Assembly: GCA_002373815.1 (NCBI GenBank)
Contig: DFKH01000030.1
Span: 1-14,667 of the forward strand
Direction: 5' to 3'
Length of the DNA: 14,667 bases
DNA from: Alphaproteobacteria bacterium UBA3650
Lineage (GTDB): Bacteria; Pseudomonadota; Alphaproteobacteria; CAAHEQ01; UBA3637
Shown piece after piece: positions 1 through 7,605 of this stretch. Within the stretch, counting starts at the first letter, position 1. Each line of letters begins with the position of its first letter. The notes beneath the pieces were generated by a model. That model was not told the DNA's origin and did not search any database. It saw only the letters and a list, made by a program, of their open reading frames with translations. The position numbers were made by a program, and so were the translations under genes.

Positions 1-1513
1 ACCAACGGTCGTGGCTGGTAATCACAGCGCATCCTGGGAAATCCATTAAGGCTTCTTCCAAAGCGCGCAGAGTATCCACATCTAAATCGTTTGTTGGTTC
101 ATCCAATAGCAGTACATTGGCGCCAGACTTTAACATTTTGGCCATATGCACACGGTTGCGTTCACCACCCGAAAGTTGTCCCACTTTCTTTTGCTGATCG
201 CCCCCTTTGAAGTTAAATTGAGCCACATAGGCGCGACTAGGTACTTCGCGTTTACCAAGGAGCAGGGTGTCATTACCCCCAGAAATTTCTTGCCAGACAG
301 TGTTGTTATCGTTTAAGGCATCGCGACTTTGATCCACATAACCAAGCTTTACTGTTTCTCCAATTCGGAAAGTACCTTCGTCGGGTTTTTCTTGTCCCGT
401 AATAATGCGCATCAAAGTTGTCTTTCCTGCGCCATTTGGCCCAATCACGCCCACGATACCGCCAGCAGGCAAGTTGAAACTTAAATTCTCAAACAACAGT
501 TTATCGCCAAAGGCTTTTTTCAAATTCTCGGCTTTCAAAACTAAATCACCCAACCGTGGACCAGCTGGAATCACAATCTGAGCAATATCGGGCACTTTTT
601 CATTTGATTTTTTAAGGAGTTCTTCATACGCCGTAATACGCGCCTTTGATTTTGCTTGGCGTGCTTTGGGGTTAGCGTGCACCCATTCTAATTCTTCTTT
701 TAATGTCTTTTGGCGTTTGTCTTCGGCATTTTGTTCAACTTCTAAACGTTTAGATTTTGCTTCCAACCAGCTTGTGTAATTGCCTTCATACGGAATTCCT
801 TCACCACGATCCATTTCCAAAATCCAACCCGTCACATTATCCAAGAAATAGCGATCGTGTGTAATCATGACAACAGTACCTGTGTAGTTTTTAAGATAGA
901 TTTGCAACCATGCCACAGACTCTGCGTCCAAGTGGTTGGTGGGTTCATCTAACAAGAGCATATCTGGTTTGGATAAGAGCAGGCGACACAATGCCACACG
1001 TCTCTTTTCACCACCAGAGAGCTTTGTCACATCCCAATCACCAGGGGGACAACGCAACGCATCCATTGCAATTTCCACATTCCGTTCAAATTCCCATCCA
1101 TTGCAGGCATCAATTTTTTCTTGTAGCTCAGCTTGTTCTGCTAACAGCTTATCCATATCAGCATCGGGATCTGCAAAGGCATTATTCACTTCTTCCCAAC
1201 GCTTCATCAGGTCGCGAACTTCACCAACGCCATCCATGACATTTTCCATCACGTTTTTTGTGGGATCCAATTGTGGCTCTTGGGGTAGGTAGCCGACTTT
1301 TACACCCTCAGCAGGCCACGCTTCACCTGTAAAATTATCATCCAGCCCTGCCATGATTTTCATGAGTGTAGATTTACCAGCACCATTGGGACCAATGACG
1401 CCAATCTTGGCACCTGGAAAAAAGCTAAGCCAAATATGCTTCAAAACCTCCTTACCACCGGGAAAAGTCTTACATAAATCTTTCATCACATAAATATATT
1501 GATATGACGCCAT
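1..1513 (-). CDS. ettA: Energy-dependent translational throttle protein EttA (ABC-F), 3' end cut by window edge
   Basis: ABC-F ATPase that binds the ribosomal E site and couples entry into elongation to cellular ATP/ADP state; it is cytoplasmic and has no membrane domain. About 504 codons are present, and the frame runs off the left edge just after the second H-loop (TSHDRW), so roughly 50 residues are missing compared with the usual ~555. Two complete nucleotide-binding cassettes are visible: Walker A GPNGAGKST at ~41-49, signature LSGGEKRR at ~165, Walker B LLLDEPTNHLD near 190, then the charged linker (~250-310, with WVHANPKARQAKSKAR), second Walker A GPNGAGKTT at 358-366, second signature LSGGERNR and LLLDEPTNDLD. 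Both catalytic glutamates are kept. The start MASYQYIYVMKDL is typical of EttA and has GGAG 6 nt upstream (1520-1523). A separate promoter lies at 1550-1578. Confidence 0.96.
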   Translation of the reverse strand, partial: MASYQYIYVMKDLCKTFPGGKEVLKHIWLSFFPGAKIGVIGPNGAGKSTLMKIMAGLDDNFTGEAWPAEGVKVGYLPQEPQLDPTKNVMENVMDGVGEVRDLMKRWEEVNNAFADPDADMDKLLAEQAELQEKIDACNGWEFERNVEIAMDALRCPPGDWDVTKLSGGEKRRVALCRLLLSKPDMLLLDEPTNHLDAESVAWLQIYLKNYTGTVVMITHDRYFLDNVTGWILEMDRGEGIPYEGNYTSWLEAKSKRLEVEQNAEDKRQKTLKEELEWVHANPKARQAKSKARITAYEELLKKSNEKVPDIAQIVIPAGPRLGDLVLKAENLKKAFGDKLLFENLSFNLPAGGIVGVIGPNGAGKTTLMRIITGQEKPDEGTFRIGETVKLGYVDQSRDALNDNNTVWQEISGGNDTLLLGKREVPSRAYVAQFNFKGGDQQKKVGQLSGGERNRVHMAKMLKSGANVLLLDEPTNDLDVDTLRALEEALMDFPGCAVITSHDRW

Positions 1514-1549
1514 TTAAAACTCCACTTCTTTTAATTTAAAATTGATAAA

Positions 1550-1578
1550 ATACTAACATAAATGCTCTAAAAAGTCAA
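1550..1578 (-). promoter_or_regulatory. Predicted sigma70-type promoter of ettA
   Basis: On the minus strand TTGACT (1578-1573), a 17-bp spacer and TAGTAT (1555-1550). The predicted start near 1543 leaves a leader of about 30 nt that includes the GGAG before the ettA ATG. It begins just after the stop codon of the small ORF upstream, so ettA is probably transcribed independently of dut. Confidence 0.7.
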
Positions 1579-1586
1579 GAAAAGTC

Positions 1587-1778
1587 CTAATCACGTGGAT
1601 ATATATTACTTCCTTTTAGTGCCCAAATTTGATCAAACAAAGCGTCGCGCTTTTTCTTTTTTTCAACATTACTTGGATCTTTATGGCATTCTTCTATCAT
1701 ACTGCTCCATAAGAAAATAAGCTGAGCAATCTTCTGTTTTTCAGGTGAAAGAGGACCTGTTGTCTTTTGCCGTGTCAT
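1587..1778 (-). CDS. Hypothetical protein, 63 aa, translationally coupled to the GT10 gene
   Basis: Small, unrecognised protein that is rich in charged residues, with a helical-looking middle (KQKIAQLIFLWSSMIEECHK), a lysine cluster (VEKKKKRDALFDQIW) and no signal peptide. I do not recognise a family. Its ATG overlaps the stop codon of the fucosyltransferase-like gene in an ATGA arrangement (1775-1778), which strongly suggests coupled translation and therefore a real gene rather than a chance ORF. It is the last gene of the dut cluster; an ettA promoter follows at once. A small regulatory or stabilising partner of the glycosyltransferase is possible, but nothing in the sequence shows it. It is also possible that the ORF is neutral filler. 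Confidence 0.6.
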   Translation of the reverse strand: MTRQKTTGPLSPEKQKIAQLIFLWSSMIEECHKDPSNVEKKKKRDALFDQIWALKGSNIYPRD

Positions 1779-2761
1779 TTAATTTTCTTTTTCCTTGGTA
1801 AAATTTTTTCGATTTTGCGCTGTACATATGCCTTCAAAATATCGTTCACATCACGTTGTTTTAAACGATAAATATCTGTGTCGGTATAAGGTTTTGAATA
1901 AAAACGCCGACGTGCCTGTTCATAAGGTTGATCGAAAATATGGCTTAAAAAGGCCAAGACTTTTTCATCAGAAACACGATCTAATGCTCCCGGTTGAAAT
2001 ACAGGTTCACGCATCATTTTGAGATAAAGTTCATCATCTTGATCCACCTTTTTCACATAGGTCATCATATCTTCTAATGAGTTAAAATCATGGGCATTGA
2101 TAAAGGCCTTTGGATTAAATTCTTCGGCTACACGTGGATTGCCATAATAAAGTGGAATATGCTGTGATGCAAAAGAATCAATTAGTTTTTCCATGGTATA
2201 ACCAGAACAGTAAGTGTTTTCAAATGCAATAGAAAATTTGTAATTGCGCTGAAATCCAACTTTCTCAGAGGGGGGATAAATATGACCAACCGTGTTATGA
2301 TATTTTCCACCATAATCAACAGTTTTGTATTGTTCTAAAAGTTCCAACATTTTGGGACGTGCACCATCCGTTTGAGTGCCATTTCCAAGAACTGCACAGC
2401 AAAACTTTCGGTCCAATAATTGTTGATCCGTCATGCCCTCTGTTCGGTGCAGAGATTTTTCAATATTACCCTTACCCAAAGCCCAAAGCGGAAAACGCAT
2501 ATAACGATCTTCAAAAGTTAAATAACTATGCCCAAATGCGTAATCACACACGTTGAAGTTAGGACACATCTGTTCTCCTGTCCAAAAGATGCGAATACCA
2601 TCAAAAGCATGGTGCTTATTGCCAAATACTGTGTAGAAAATATAATCTGGTTCATTAGAAATTTCCACATCATATTTCGTACGCAATAATTGCGTAAAAT
2701 AATGTGTTTCTGGATTTATTGTTTTCAGAAAATCATAATAGTTTATTTTAATTTTTTTCAT
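1775..2761 (-). CDS. GT10-family glycosyltransferase (alpha-1,3/1,4-fucosyltransferase-like)
   Basis: Family GT10 enzymes transfer fucose from GDP-fucose to N-acetylglucosamine or glucose residues of surface glycans, typically LPS O-chains in bacteria. The 328-residue protein has the family hallmark at about 174-209: YKFSIAFENTYCSGYTMEKL followed by a DSF segment and IPLYYGNP, including E181/N182 and K192 in the GDP-fucose binding region. Ahead of it is VDYGGKYHNT (~148-157), matching the usual VDSGG-type block. The C-terminus is basic (KIEKILPRKKKIK), as expected of a peripheral membrane enzyme, and lacks the heptad repeats of Helicobacter FucT. There is no signal peptide. The ATG shares one base with the dut stop codon (TAATG), so it is translated from the dut transcript. 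Family assignment is firm; donor, linkage and acceptor cannot be read from sequence. Confidence 0.88.
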   Translation of the reverse strand: MKKIKINYYDFLKTINPETHYFTQLLRTKYDVEISNEPDYIFYTVFGNKHHAFDGIRIFWTGEQMCPNFNVCDYAFGHSYLTFEDRYMRFPLWALGKGNIEKSLHRTEGMTDQQLLDRKFCCAVLGNGTQTDGARPKMLELLEQYKTVDYGGKYHNTVGHIYPPSEKVGFQRNYKFSIAFENTYCSGYTMEKLIDSFASQHIPLYYGNPRVAEEFNPKAFINAHDFNSLEDMMTYVKKVDQDDELYLKMMREPVFQPGALDRVSDEKVLAFLSHIFDQPYEQARRRFYSKPYTDTDIYRLKQRDVNDILKAYVQRKIEKILPRKKKIK

Positions 2762-3216
2762 TATTTTTCTCCTGTTGAACCAAAACCACCAACGCTTCGG
2801 GTTGTATTATCTACGACAATGCCAGCTACAATTTCTGGACGCACAATGGGGCAAACAATCGCCTGTGCGATGCGATCACCCGGTTGAATGATAAAGTCTT
2901 CTTGCCCTAAATTGATTAAAATAGTTTTCAATTCACCGCGATAGCCATAATCAATTGTACCAGGGGCATTGACAATAGAAATGCCAAATTTGGCTGCCAG
3001 TCCAGAGCGAGGACGTGTTTGAATTTCCCATAAATTTGTGTCACTTTCAATTTGCAGTTTAACCCCATTAGGGATCACAACTTTTTCGCCCGAACGTAAA
3101 GTAATCGGTTCGGCAATGGCAGCACGTAAATCAAAGCCCGAATCGTCAGAGTGGGCGTATGATAGACGTGGCCAATCTGCTAGATAATTTTCTAAATATT
3201 CGACAATTAAACGCAT
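2761..3216 (-). CDS. dut: Deoxyuridine 5'-triphosphate nucleotidohydrolase (dUTPase)
   Basis: Trimeric dUTPase that hydrolyses dUTP to dUMP and pyrophosphate, keeping uracil out of DNA and supplying thymidylate synthesis. All five motifs are present in order in 151 residues: motif 1 SDDSGFDLRA (23-32), motif 2 RPRSGLA (68-74), motif 3 with catalytic Asp GTIDYGYRGE (86-95), motif 4 PGDRIAQ (112-118) and the glycine-rich P-loop-like motif 5 RSVGGFGSTG (140-149). Length is normal for the family. AAGGAG lies 5 nt before the ATG and a strong promoter is at 3241-3269, divergent from yajC. It is first in an overlapping cluster with the GT10 gene and a 63-aa ORF, an unusual partnership for dut. Confidence 0.97.
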   Translation of the reverse strand: MRLIVEYLENYLADWPRLSYAHSDDSGFDLRAAIAEPITLRSGEKVVIPNGVKLQIESDTNLWEIQTRPRSGLAAKFGISIVNAPGTIDYGYRGELKTILINLGQEDFIIQPGDRIAQAIVCPIVRPEIVAGIVVDNTTRSVGGFGSTGEK

Positions 3217-3240
3217 ATAGGCTCCTTTTTATTTTGCCTA

Positions 3241-3269
3241 AGGGTAGCGTTTTTTCATCTTTTTGTCAA
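3241..3269 (-). promoter_or_regulatory. Predicted promoter of the dut-GT10 cluster
   Basis: Minus-strand TTGACA (3269-3264), 17-bp spacer, TACCCT (3246-3241). The -35 matches consensus exactly. Predicted transcript start near 3234, giving an ~18-nt leader containing the AAGGAG ribosome site. It lies back to back with the yajC promoter. Confidence 0.75.
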
Positions 3270-3285
3270 GGGAAAGAAAAAATCC

Positions 3286-3313
3286 TTGCATTTTTTGGAA
3301 AAATGGTTATAGT
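3286..3313 (+). promoter_or_regulatory. Predicted promoter of yajC-secD-secF
   Basis: TTGCAT (3286-3291), 16-bp spacer, TATAGT (3308-3313). Predicted start near 3320, followed by GGAG at 3331-3334, five bases before the yajC ATG. Confidence 0.65.
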
Positions 3314-3339
3314 GTTGCATTATAACAAAAGGAGTCTTT

Positions 3340-3690
3340 ATGTTTATATCATCTGCATTGGCTCAAACAGCAGAAAATGTAGTTTCTACAACACAAAATG
3401 CTGCTTCTTTGTCTAGTATGGCAATTCAATTTGTGTTGATTGTTCTGATTTGTTATTTTTTGCTTATTCGTCCACAACAAAAACGATATAAAAAACATGA
3501 AGCCGAGTTGAATGCCATTGTCAAAGGTGTTCGCGTGAATGTGGGGGGTATTATTGGGAAAGTGGTGAAAGTTGAGCCATTGGAATTGACCGTTGAAGTC
3601 GCCGATGGGGTTGAGATAAAGGTTTTGCGTCCATATGTGACACAAGTTTTGTTTAATGAAGATGAATTGCTTGGAAAGGATAAAAAGTAA
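3340..3690 (+). CDS. yajC: Sec translocase accessory subunit YajC
   Basis: Small inner-membrane protein of the SecDF-YajC complex, which helps release and pull preproteins emerging from SecYEG. The 116-residue product has a short N-terminal region (FISSALAQTAE), one membrane helix at ~27-43 (FVLIVLICYFLLIRPQ), the typical RPQQKR.KKH segment right after it, then a cytoplasmic domain with the VKGVRVNVGGIIGKVV block. Length and pattern are normal for YajC. The start is supported by GGAG five bases upstream. Its TAA overlaps the secD ATG by one base (TAATG at 3688-3692), so the two are translationally coupled. It is first gene of the yajC-secD-secF operon, the standard arrangement. Confidence 0.96.
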   Translation: MFISSALAQTAENVVSTTQNAASLSSMAIQFVLIVLICYFLLIRPQQKRYKKHEAELNAIVKGVRVNVGGIIGKVVKVEPLELTVEVADGVEIKVLRPYVTQVLFNEDELLGKDKK

Positions 3691-5258
3691 TGTTTGGATA
3701 TTCAAAAATTAGAGTTGTGATTGTCGGAATAGTATTGGCTGTTGGCTTGTTTTTTGCATTGCCAAATTTTTTGCCAAAAGAAATGTATAATCAAGTTCCA
3801 TCATCTGTGAAATCTTGGTGGAAGCCCGTAACATTAGGTCTTGACTTGCAGGGTGGTTCTTATTTGGTTATGGAAGTGGATACAAATACTTTGATTCATG
3901 AAAAATTGGAAAGTTTGGCTGATTTAACCCGTTCTGCCTTGCGTGAAGGAAAAATACGTTTCTCTGGTTTGAAAACTGAGAATGACACCATGACAGTAAA
4001 AGTATTAAATGCGGCACAATTAAATGAGGCTCGGGAAATTATTCGAAAACAAGAAAGCGTTGGATTAGATATTTCTGCTGAAGGAACAACTTTGTCGGTG
4101 AAATATACGGCCGATGCTTTGAGTGCATTAAAGAATCAAGCTGTACAACAATCTTTGGAAATTGTACGCAAGCGTATTGATGAATTAGGCACAAAAGAAC
4201 CTTTGATTCAACAACAAGGTGAAGATCGTATCGTGATTCAATTGCCTGGTGTACAAGATCCTGCCGAAATTAAGGCATTGATGGGTAAAACTGCAAAAAT
4301 GACTTTCCATTTGGTGGATGAAGAAACAACACCGCAAATGGCACAAATGGGAAAAATTTCTGCAGATTCCATGTTGATGACAGGCGAGGACACAGGCTAT
4401 ATCGTTTTGAAACGTTCGGTTGTTGTTGGTGGAGAAAGTTTGGAAGATTCTCGCGGAACATATGATGAAAATGGGCGTCCCGCTGTATCTTTCAGTTTCA
4501 AAAGTGCGGGGGCTAAAAAATTCGGAAATGCAACCCGTGATAACGTAGGACGTCGCTTAGCAATTGTATTAGATGGCAAGGTCATTAGTGCGCCAACAAT
4601 CAATAGCCCTATTACAGGTGGCAAAGGCATTATTACAGGGAATTTTACAGTTCAAACAGCAAATGATTTGGCATTATTGCTTCGTTCTGGGGCATTGCCA
4701 GCACCATTATTGGTGGCTGAAGAACGCGTGGTGGGTGCTGGTTTAGGAGAAGATTCTATTAAAGCAGGAACAACCGCTTGTTGGATTGGATTAGCATTGG
4801 TGTTTGCCTTTATGATTATTGTTTACGGTTGGTTTGGTGTTGTGGCTGATTTGGTGTTGATTGCGAATGGGATTATGTTGCTAGCATTGTTGAGCCTATT
4901 AGGTGCCACATTGACATTACCAGGGTTGGCTGGTATTGCCTTGACGGTTGGTATGGCCGTAGATGCGAATATTATCATCTTTGAACGCATGAAAGAAGAA
5001 CAAATGCATGGTATTACAGTGCCAAAAGATGTATTGACACGTGGCTTTGCTGGATCTTTCAGTGCAATTTTGGATGGACAATTGACAACCTTGTTTGCTG
5101 CCTTATTCTTGTTTTGGTTAGGTTCTGGTCCTGTGCGTGGCTTTGGAGTCACATTGGGATTGGGATTAGCTAGCACAATGTTTGCTGCAATTTGTGTGTC
5201 AAAATTGATTTTGATGGCATGGATGAATGTGAAAAATCCAAAAGAAATTAAGTTCTAA
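3690..5258 (+). CDS. secD: Protein translocase subunit SecD
   Basis: RND-type membrane subunit that, with SecF, uses the proton gradient to drive late steps of preprotein export. In 522 residues: membrane helix 1 at ~8-25, the start of the periplasmic region with GLDLQGGSYLVMEVD (50-64), the P1 domain with base and head parts, a FTVQTANDLALLLRSGALPAPL-type segment (~319-340), then five more helices. The conserved GMAVDANIIIFER motif is at 421-433, with D425 at the position of the proton-pathway aspartate in TM4. It is shorter than E. coli SecD (615) but in the range seen for alphaproteobacteria. Start chosen from the one-base overlap with the yajC stop. No fusion to SecF: a 14-bp gap with AAAGGA separates them. 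Confidence 0.97.
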   Translation: MFGYSKIRVVIVGIVLAVGLFFALPNFLPKEMYNQVPSSVKSWWKPVTLGLDLQGGSYLVMEVDTNTLIHEKLESLADLTRSALREGKIRFSGLKTENDTMTVKVLNAAQLNEAREIIRKQESVGLDISAEGTTLSVKYTADALSALKNQAVQQSLEIVRKRIDELGTKEPLIQQQGEDRIVIQLPGVQDPAEIKALMGKTAKMTFHLVDEETTPQMAQMGKISADSMLMTGEDTGYIVLKRSVVVGGESLEDSRGTYDENGRPAVSFSFKSAGAKKFGNATRDNVGRRLAIVLDGKVISAPTINSPITGGKGIITGNFTVQTANDLALLLRSGALPAPLLVAEERVVGAGLGEDSIKAGTTACWIGLALVFAFMIIVYGWFGVVADLVLIANGIMLLALLSLLGATLTLPGLAGIALTVGMAVDANIIIFERMKEEQMHGITVPKDVLTRGFAGSFSAILDGQLTTLFAALFLFWLGSGPVRGFGVTLGLGLASTMFAAICVSKLILMAWMNVKNPKEIKF

Positions 5259-5272
5259 GAAAGGATATCAAA

Positions 5273-6187
5273 ATGAGTAAATTATTTAAAAAACGCGAGT
5301 ATAGTATTGATTTTATGGGACAGGCAAAATTTGCCTATATCTTGTCGGCTATTATGTTGATAGTATCTGTTGTTTCTCTTGCAACACGCGGTTTGAATTA
5401 TGGTATTGATTTTATGGGGGGAGTTCAAATTGAGGCCAGTAGTGAAAATGAAATTCAAATGGACGTTGTGCGTCAAAAATTATCATTCTTAAAAGATCTC
5501 TCTTTACAATCAGTGGGGACAGACGGAAAAGGTATTTTAATTCAGGCACAACCTGAAGGTGAAAATTCGAATGCATTGCTGACAAAAATTAAAGATGCAT
5601 TGGGGGCGGGCTATTCCTATAATGAAGTGGAAATTGTGGGACCTGCTGTTGGAGCAGAATTAAAATATAAAAGTTTGTTAGCTTCTATTTTGGCCTTATT
5701 AGCCATCGCAGTGTACATTTGGTTTCGTTTTGAATGGCCATTTGCCGTTGGATGTTTACTGGCCTTAGCTCATGATATGATTATCGTGGTAGGATTTTTC
5801 TCGTTGTTCCAAATTGAGTTTGATATGGTTGTGGTGGCCGGTTTGCTCTCTCTGGCTGGTTATGATTGCAATGATACAATTGTGAGTTATGATCGTATGC
5901 GTGAAAATTTGAAAAAATATCGTAAAGCGTCTGTGCGTGAATTATTAAACCGCAGTACAAATGAAACATTTTCCCGAACAATTTTAACCAGCTTAACAAC
6001 TTTGTTTGTTGTGTTGGTATTGTTGTTTGTTGGCGGAGAAACATTGCAAGGCTTTTCAATCGCAATGGTATTAGGAACAATTTTTGGAACATATTCTTCC
6101 ATTTATCTTGCCATGCCATTGTTGCAATATTTTGATGTTCGTTCCGTTGGAAATAGTGCGGACGCAACACCTGATTTTAATAAATAA
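5273..6187 (+). CDS. secF: Protein translocase subunit SecF
   Basis: Partner of SecD in the proton-driven export motor of the inner membrane. 304 residues with helix 1 at ~20-37, GIDFMGG (44-50), a short periplasmic P4 domain, then the helical half beginning at ~133. VGPAVGAELK (122-131), ALAHDMIIVVGFF (164-176) and GYDCNDTIVSYDRMREN (196-212) are the expected family blocks. The last differs from the usual GYS-x-ND(T/K)VV form: Asp and Cys occupy the Ser-x positions, and Ala replaces the residue before GY. Start supported by AAGGAT upstream. It ends the operon and is followed immediately by a hairpin terminator. Product is certain; the motif variation may simply be lineage-specific. Confidence 0.97.
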   Translation: MSKLFKKREYSIDFMGQAKFAYILSAIMLIVSVVSLATRGLNYGIDFMGGVQIEASSENEIQMDVVRQKLSFLKDLSLQSVGTDGKGILIQAQPEGENSNALLTKIKDALGAGYSYNEVEIVGPAVGAELKYKSLLASILALLAIAVYIWFRFEWPFAVGCLLALAHDMIIVVGFFSLFQIEFDMVVVAGLLSLAGYDCNDTIVSYDRMRENLKKYRKASVRELLNRSTNETFSRTILTSLTTLFVVLVLLFVGGETLQGFSIAMVLGTIFGTYSSIYLAMPLLQYFDVRSVGNSADATPDFNK

Positions 6188-6191
6188 AAAT

Positions 6192-6217
6192 TGCCCTCAT
6201 TACGAGGGCATTTTTTT
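6192..6217. terminator. Bidirectional intrinsic terminator between secF and tspO
   Basis: Perfect 7-bp stem TGCCCTC/GAGGGCA with loop ATTAC (6199-6203), followed by seven T on the plus strand; on the minus strand the arm is followed by AATTTTTATTTA. It sits between convergent genes, so it can end both transcripts. The TspO stop codon (6216-6218) lies inside the T tract. Confidence 0.9.
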
Positions 6218-6674
6218 AAAATGCAATAACCCAGTTTAAATATAAAGCAAAAAATGACCAAAGTAGCGTTGGGACAATCAACCATCCTGCTAACCGATTC
6301 GCATGAGCAAATGATTTGATATTGGCCATCAAAGCAAGGATAAATAAAATTAAAACAACAAATGCCCAAAGAGGACTTCTTAAATAAAAGAAAGTAAAAC
6401 TCCATAACATATTTAAGCCAAGTTGTAAGACAAAGTAACGTGGAGATGCTTTGCCCCAAACTAAGAAGGCAGCAATGGCTTGTAAAATGAATAAAAGCCC
6501 CCAAGCAATGCTAAAAACATAATTCGGTGGATTTAAATTGGATACTGATAAGCTTTGATACCATTCCATCGTGTCTGGAGTCATATATCCAGCGGAAATA
6601 TAACCAATTAAATTGACCAATACAAGCAAAAAGATAAAACGCCCAATTTTAACAAGTAAAGAAGGTTGATTCAT
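6216..6674 (-). CDS. tspO: TspO/MBR family membrane protein
   Basis: Five-helix translocator-protein family member; relatives bind porphyrins and other tetrapyrroles or sterols and affect stress and tetrapyrrole regulation, but the exact role here is unknown. Visible helices: ~10-30, 52-74, 79-98, 101-119 and 128-150. Family blocks are present: LNPPNYVFSIAWGLLF (47-62), LGLNMLWSFTFFYLRSPLWA (85-104) and WLIVPTLLWSFFALYLN (131-147). I start it at the second in-frame ATG (152 aa): the first ATG, 15 nt earlier, lies inside the ribosome site AAAGGAGTCATC that precedes the chosen start. It is a single-gene unit, convergent with secF and divergent from radC, with a possible promoter at 6706-6734. 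The Trp-rich character of the family is kept. Confidence 0.92.
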   Translation of the reverse strand: MNQPSLLVKIGRFIFLLVLVNLIGYISAGYMTPDTMEWYQSLSVSNLNPPNYVFSIAWGLLFILQAIAAFLVWGKASPRYFVLQLGLNMLWSFTFFYLRSPLWAFVVLILFILALMANIKSFAHANRLAGWLIVPTLLWSFFALYLNWVIAF

Positions 6675-6705
6675 GATGACTCCTTTCATTTTTATTTTCT
6701 ATGAA

Positions 6706-6734
6706 ATGATGGGATGTAATAACTCATTTTGCAA
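6706..6734 (-). promoter_or_regulatory. Possible promoter of tspO
   Basis: Minus-strand TTGCAA (6734-6729), 17-bp spacer, CATCAT (6711-6706). The -10 matches consensus at only four of six positions, so this is a weaker call than the others in the window. Confidence 0.45.
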
Positions 6735-6799
6735 GAGCTGAGATGATACAATGGACATATGAATGCCTGTATTATTACAAATATTCAAAAAGAAAATAA

Positions 6800-6828
6800 T
6801 TGATTTTTCTCGTCAATGAATATACAAT
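6800..6828 (+). promoter_or_regulatory. Predicted promoter of radC
   Basis: TTGATT (6800-6805), 17-bp spacer, TACAAT (6823-6828). Start expected near 6835, just before AAGGAG (6837-6842), which is five bases from the radC ATG. This also argues against any radC start upstream of 6848. The rest of the tspO-radC gap (6735-6799) holds no clear feature. Confidence 0.7.
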
Positions 6829-6847
6829 GCCTTTAAAAGGAGTTGCT

Positions 6848-7564
6848 ATGTCCCAGAATCAATTGTGTGCTAAAGAAAAAGAAAATAAGCCATGGTATTA
6901 TGGTCATCGCAAGAGAATGGATGAAAAAATTGCCACAAGAGGTATAGATTCATTAACCGAAGCTGAGTTATTGGAAGTGTTGTTGATGCATGCCATTCCA
7001 CGTCGAGATGTAAAACCAATCGTTCGGGAATTATTGGATAAATTTAAAACACTGAGCGGTGTGATGAGCGCTAAGGAATCTGAGTTGATTCAAGTAAACG
7101 GGATAAAAAAGAAAACGACTCAATTTTTAGCTTTAATTCGTCGGGTAGCGCAAGAAATGACCCTTGGTAAAATTGAAAAACGACCTGTATTATCAAATTG
7201 GGAAAGATTGATTGATTTTGTTAATACATTATATGTGGGGCAAACGGTAGAAGTGTTATATATTTTGTATCTAGATGCAAAATTAAAATTGATCCAAGCG
7301 AAAAAAGAAATGATTGGCTCAACAAATCATATTTCTGTTTCTCCAAAAGAAATTTTAAAAGAGGCTTTGAATCTAGATGCATCACAGATTATTTTGGTGC
7401 ATAATCATCCGTCTGGAGAAGCAATGCCTTCTGTTGATGATATCCGAACAACAGAAGCAATTGCAAAAATGTTGCAAGCCGCTGGGGTTCGTTTGGTTGA
7501 ACATTTGATTGTTGGAGCTAATCGTCATGTTCATTCTATGCGTGCACAAGGAATTTTGAAATAA
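6848..7564 (+). CDS. radC: RadC family JAB/MPN-domain protein
   Basis: RadC-type protein with a JAB1/MPN metalloprotease fold. The family was once linked to DNA repair, but its biochemical role is unsettled. The 238-residue form starting at 6848 has a helix-hairpin-helix-like N-terminal part (SELIQVNGIKKKTTQFLALI, ~78-97) and the C-terminal JAMM zinc motif HNHPSGEAMPSVDD at 185-198, with H185, H187 and D198 as metal ligands and a Glu in QAKKEMIG upstream. PKEILKEALNLDASQIILVH (166-185) is typical RadC. The longer open frame reaching back to 6800 is rejected because AAGGAG sits five bases before the chosen ATG and a promoter overlaps the extension. It is monocistronic or shares a transcript with the unknown gene downstream. 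Confidence 0.95.
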   Translation: MSQNQLCAKEKENKPWYYGHRKRMDEKIATRGIDSLTEAELLEVLLMHAIPRRDVKPIVRELLDKFKTLSGVMSAKESELIQVNGIKKKTTQFLALIRRVAQEMTLGKIEKRPVLSNWERLIDFVNTLYVGQTVEVLYILYLDAKLKLIQAKKEMIGSTNHISVSPKEILKEALNLDASQIILVHNHPSGEAMPSVDDIRTTEAIAKMLQAAGVRLVEHLIVGANRHVHSMRAQGILK

Positions 7565-7570
7565 TTTTTC

Positions 7571-7599
7571 TTGTCTTTTTGTAAAAGAAGTGCTACCTT
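7571..7599 (+). promoter_or_regulatory. Predicted promoter placing the transcript start at the ATG of the unknown gene
   Basis: TTGTCT (7571-7576), 17-bp spacer, TACCTT (7594-7599), close to the dut promoter in its -10 sequence (TACCCT). Seven bases after the -10 box is 7606, the A of the ATG, implying little or no leader. No Shine-Dalgarno sequence lies before this ATG. Confidence 0.55.
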
Positions 7600-7605
7600 G
7601 AAAAT

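Noticed and set aside
910..1292. Two plus-strand ORFs of 109 and 118 codons.
   Set aside because: They are antisense to the well-conserved ettA coding sequence and their translations are low-complexity and not protein-like.
4823..6170. Several minus-strand ORFs of 64-129 codons across secD and secF.
   Set aside because: They mirror conserved membrane-protein codons on the other strand and have Asn/Pro/His-rich shadow translations and no start signals.
6744..6803. An extended -10 like element (TGATACAAT) followed by a 14-codon ORF (MNACIITNIQKENN) upstream of radC, resembling a leader peptide.
   Set aside because: No -35, no ribosome site and no attenuator hairpin; it runs into the better radC promoter. 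Likely chance.
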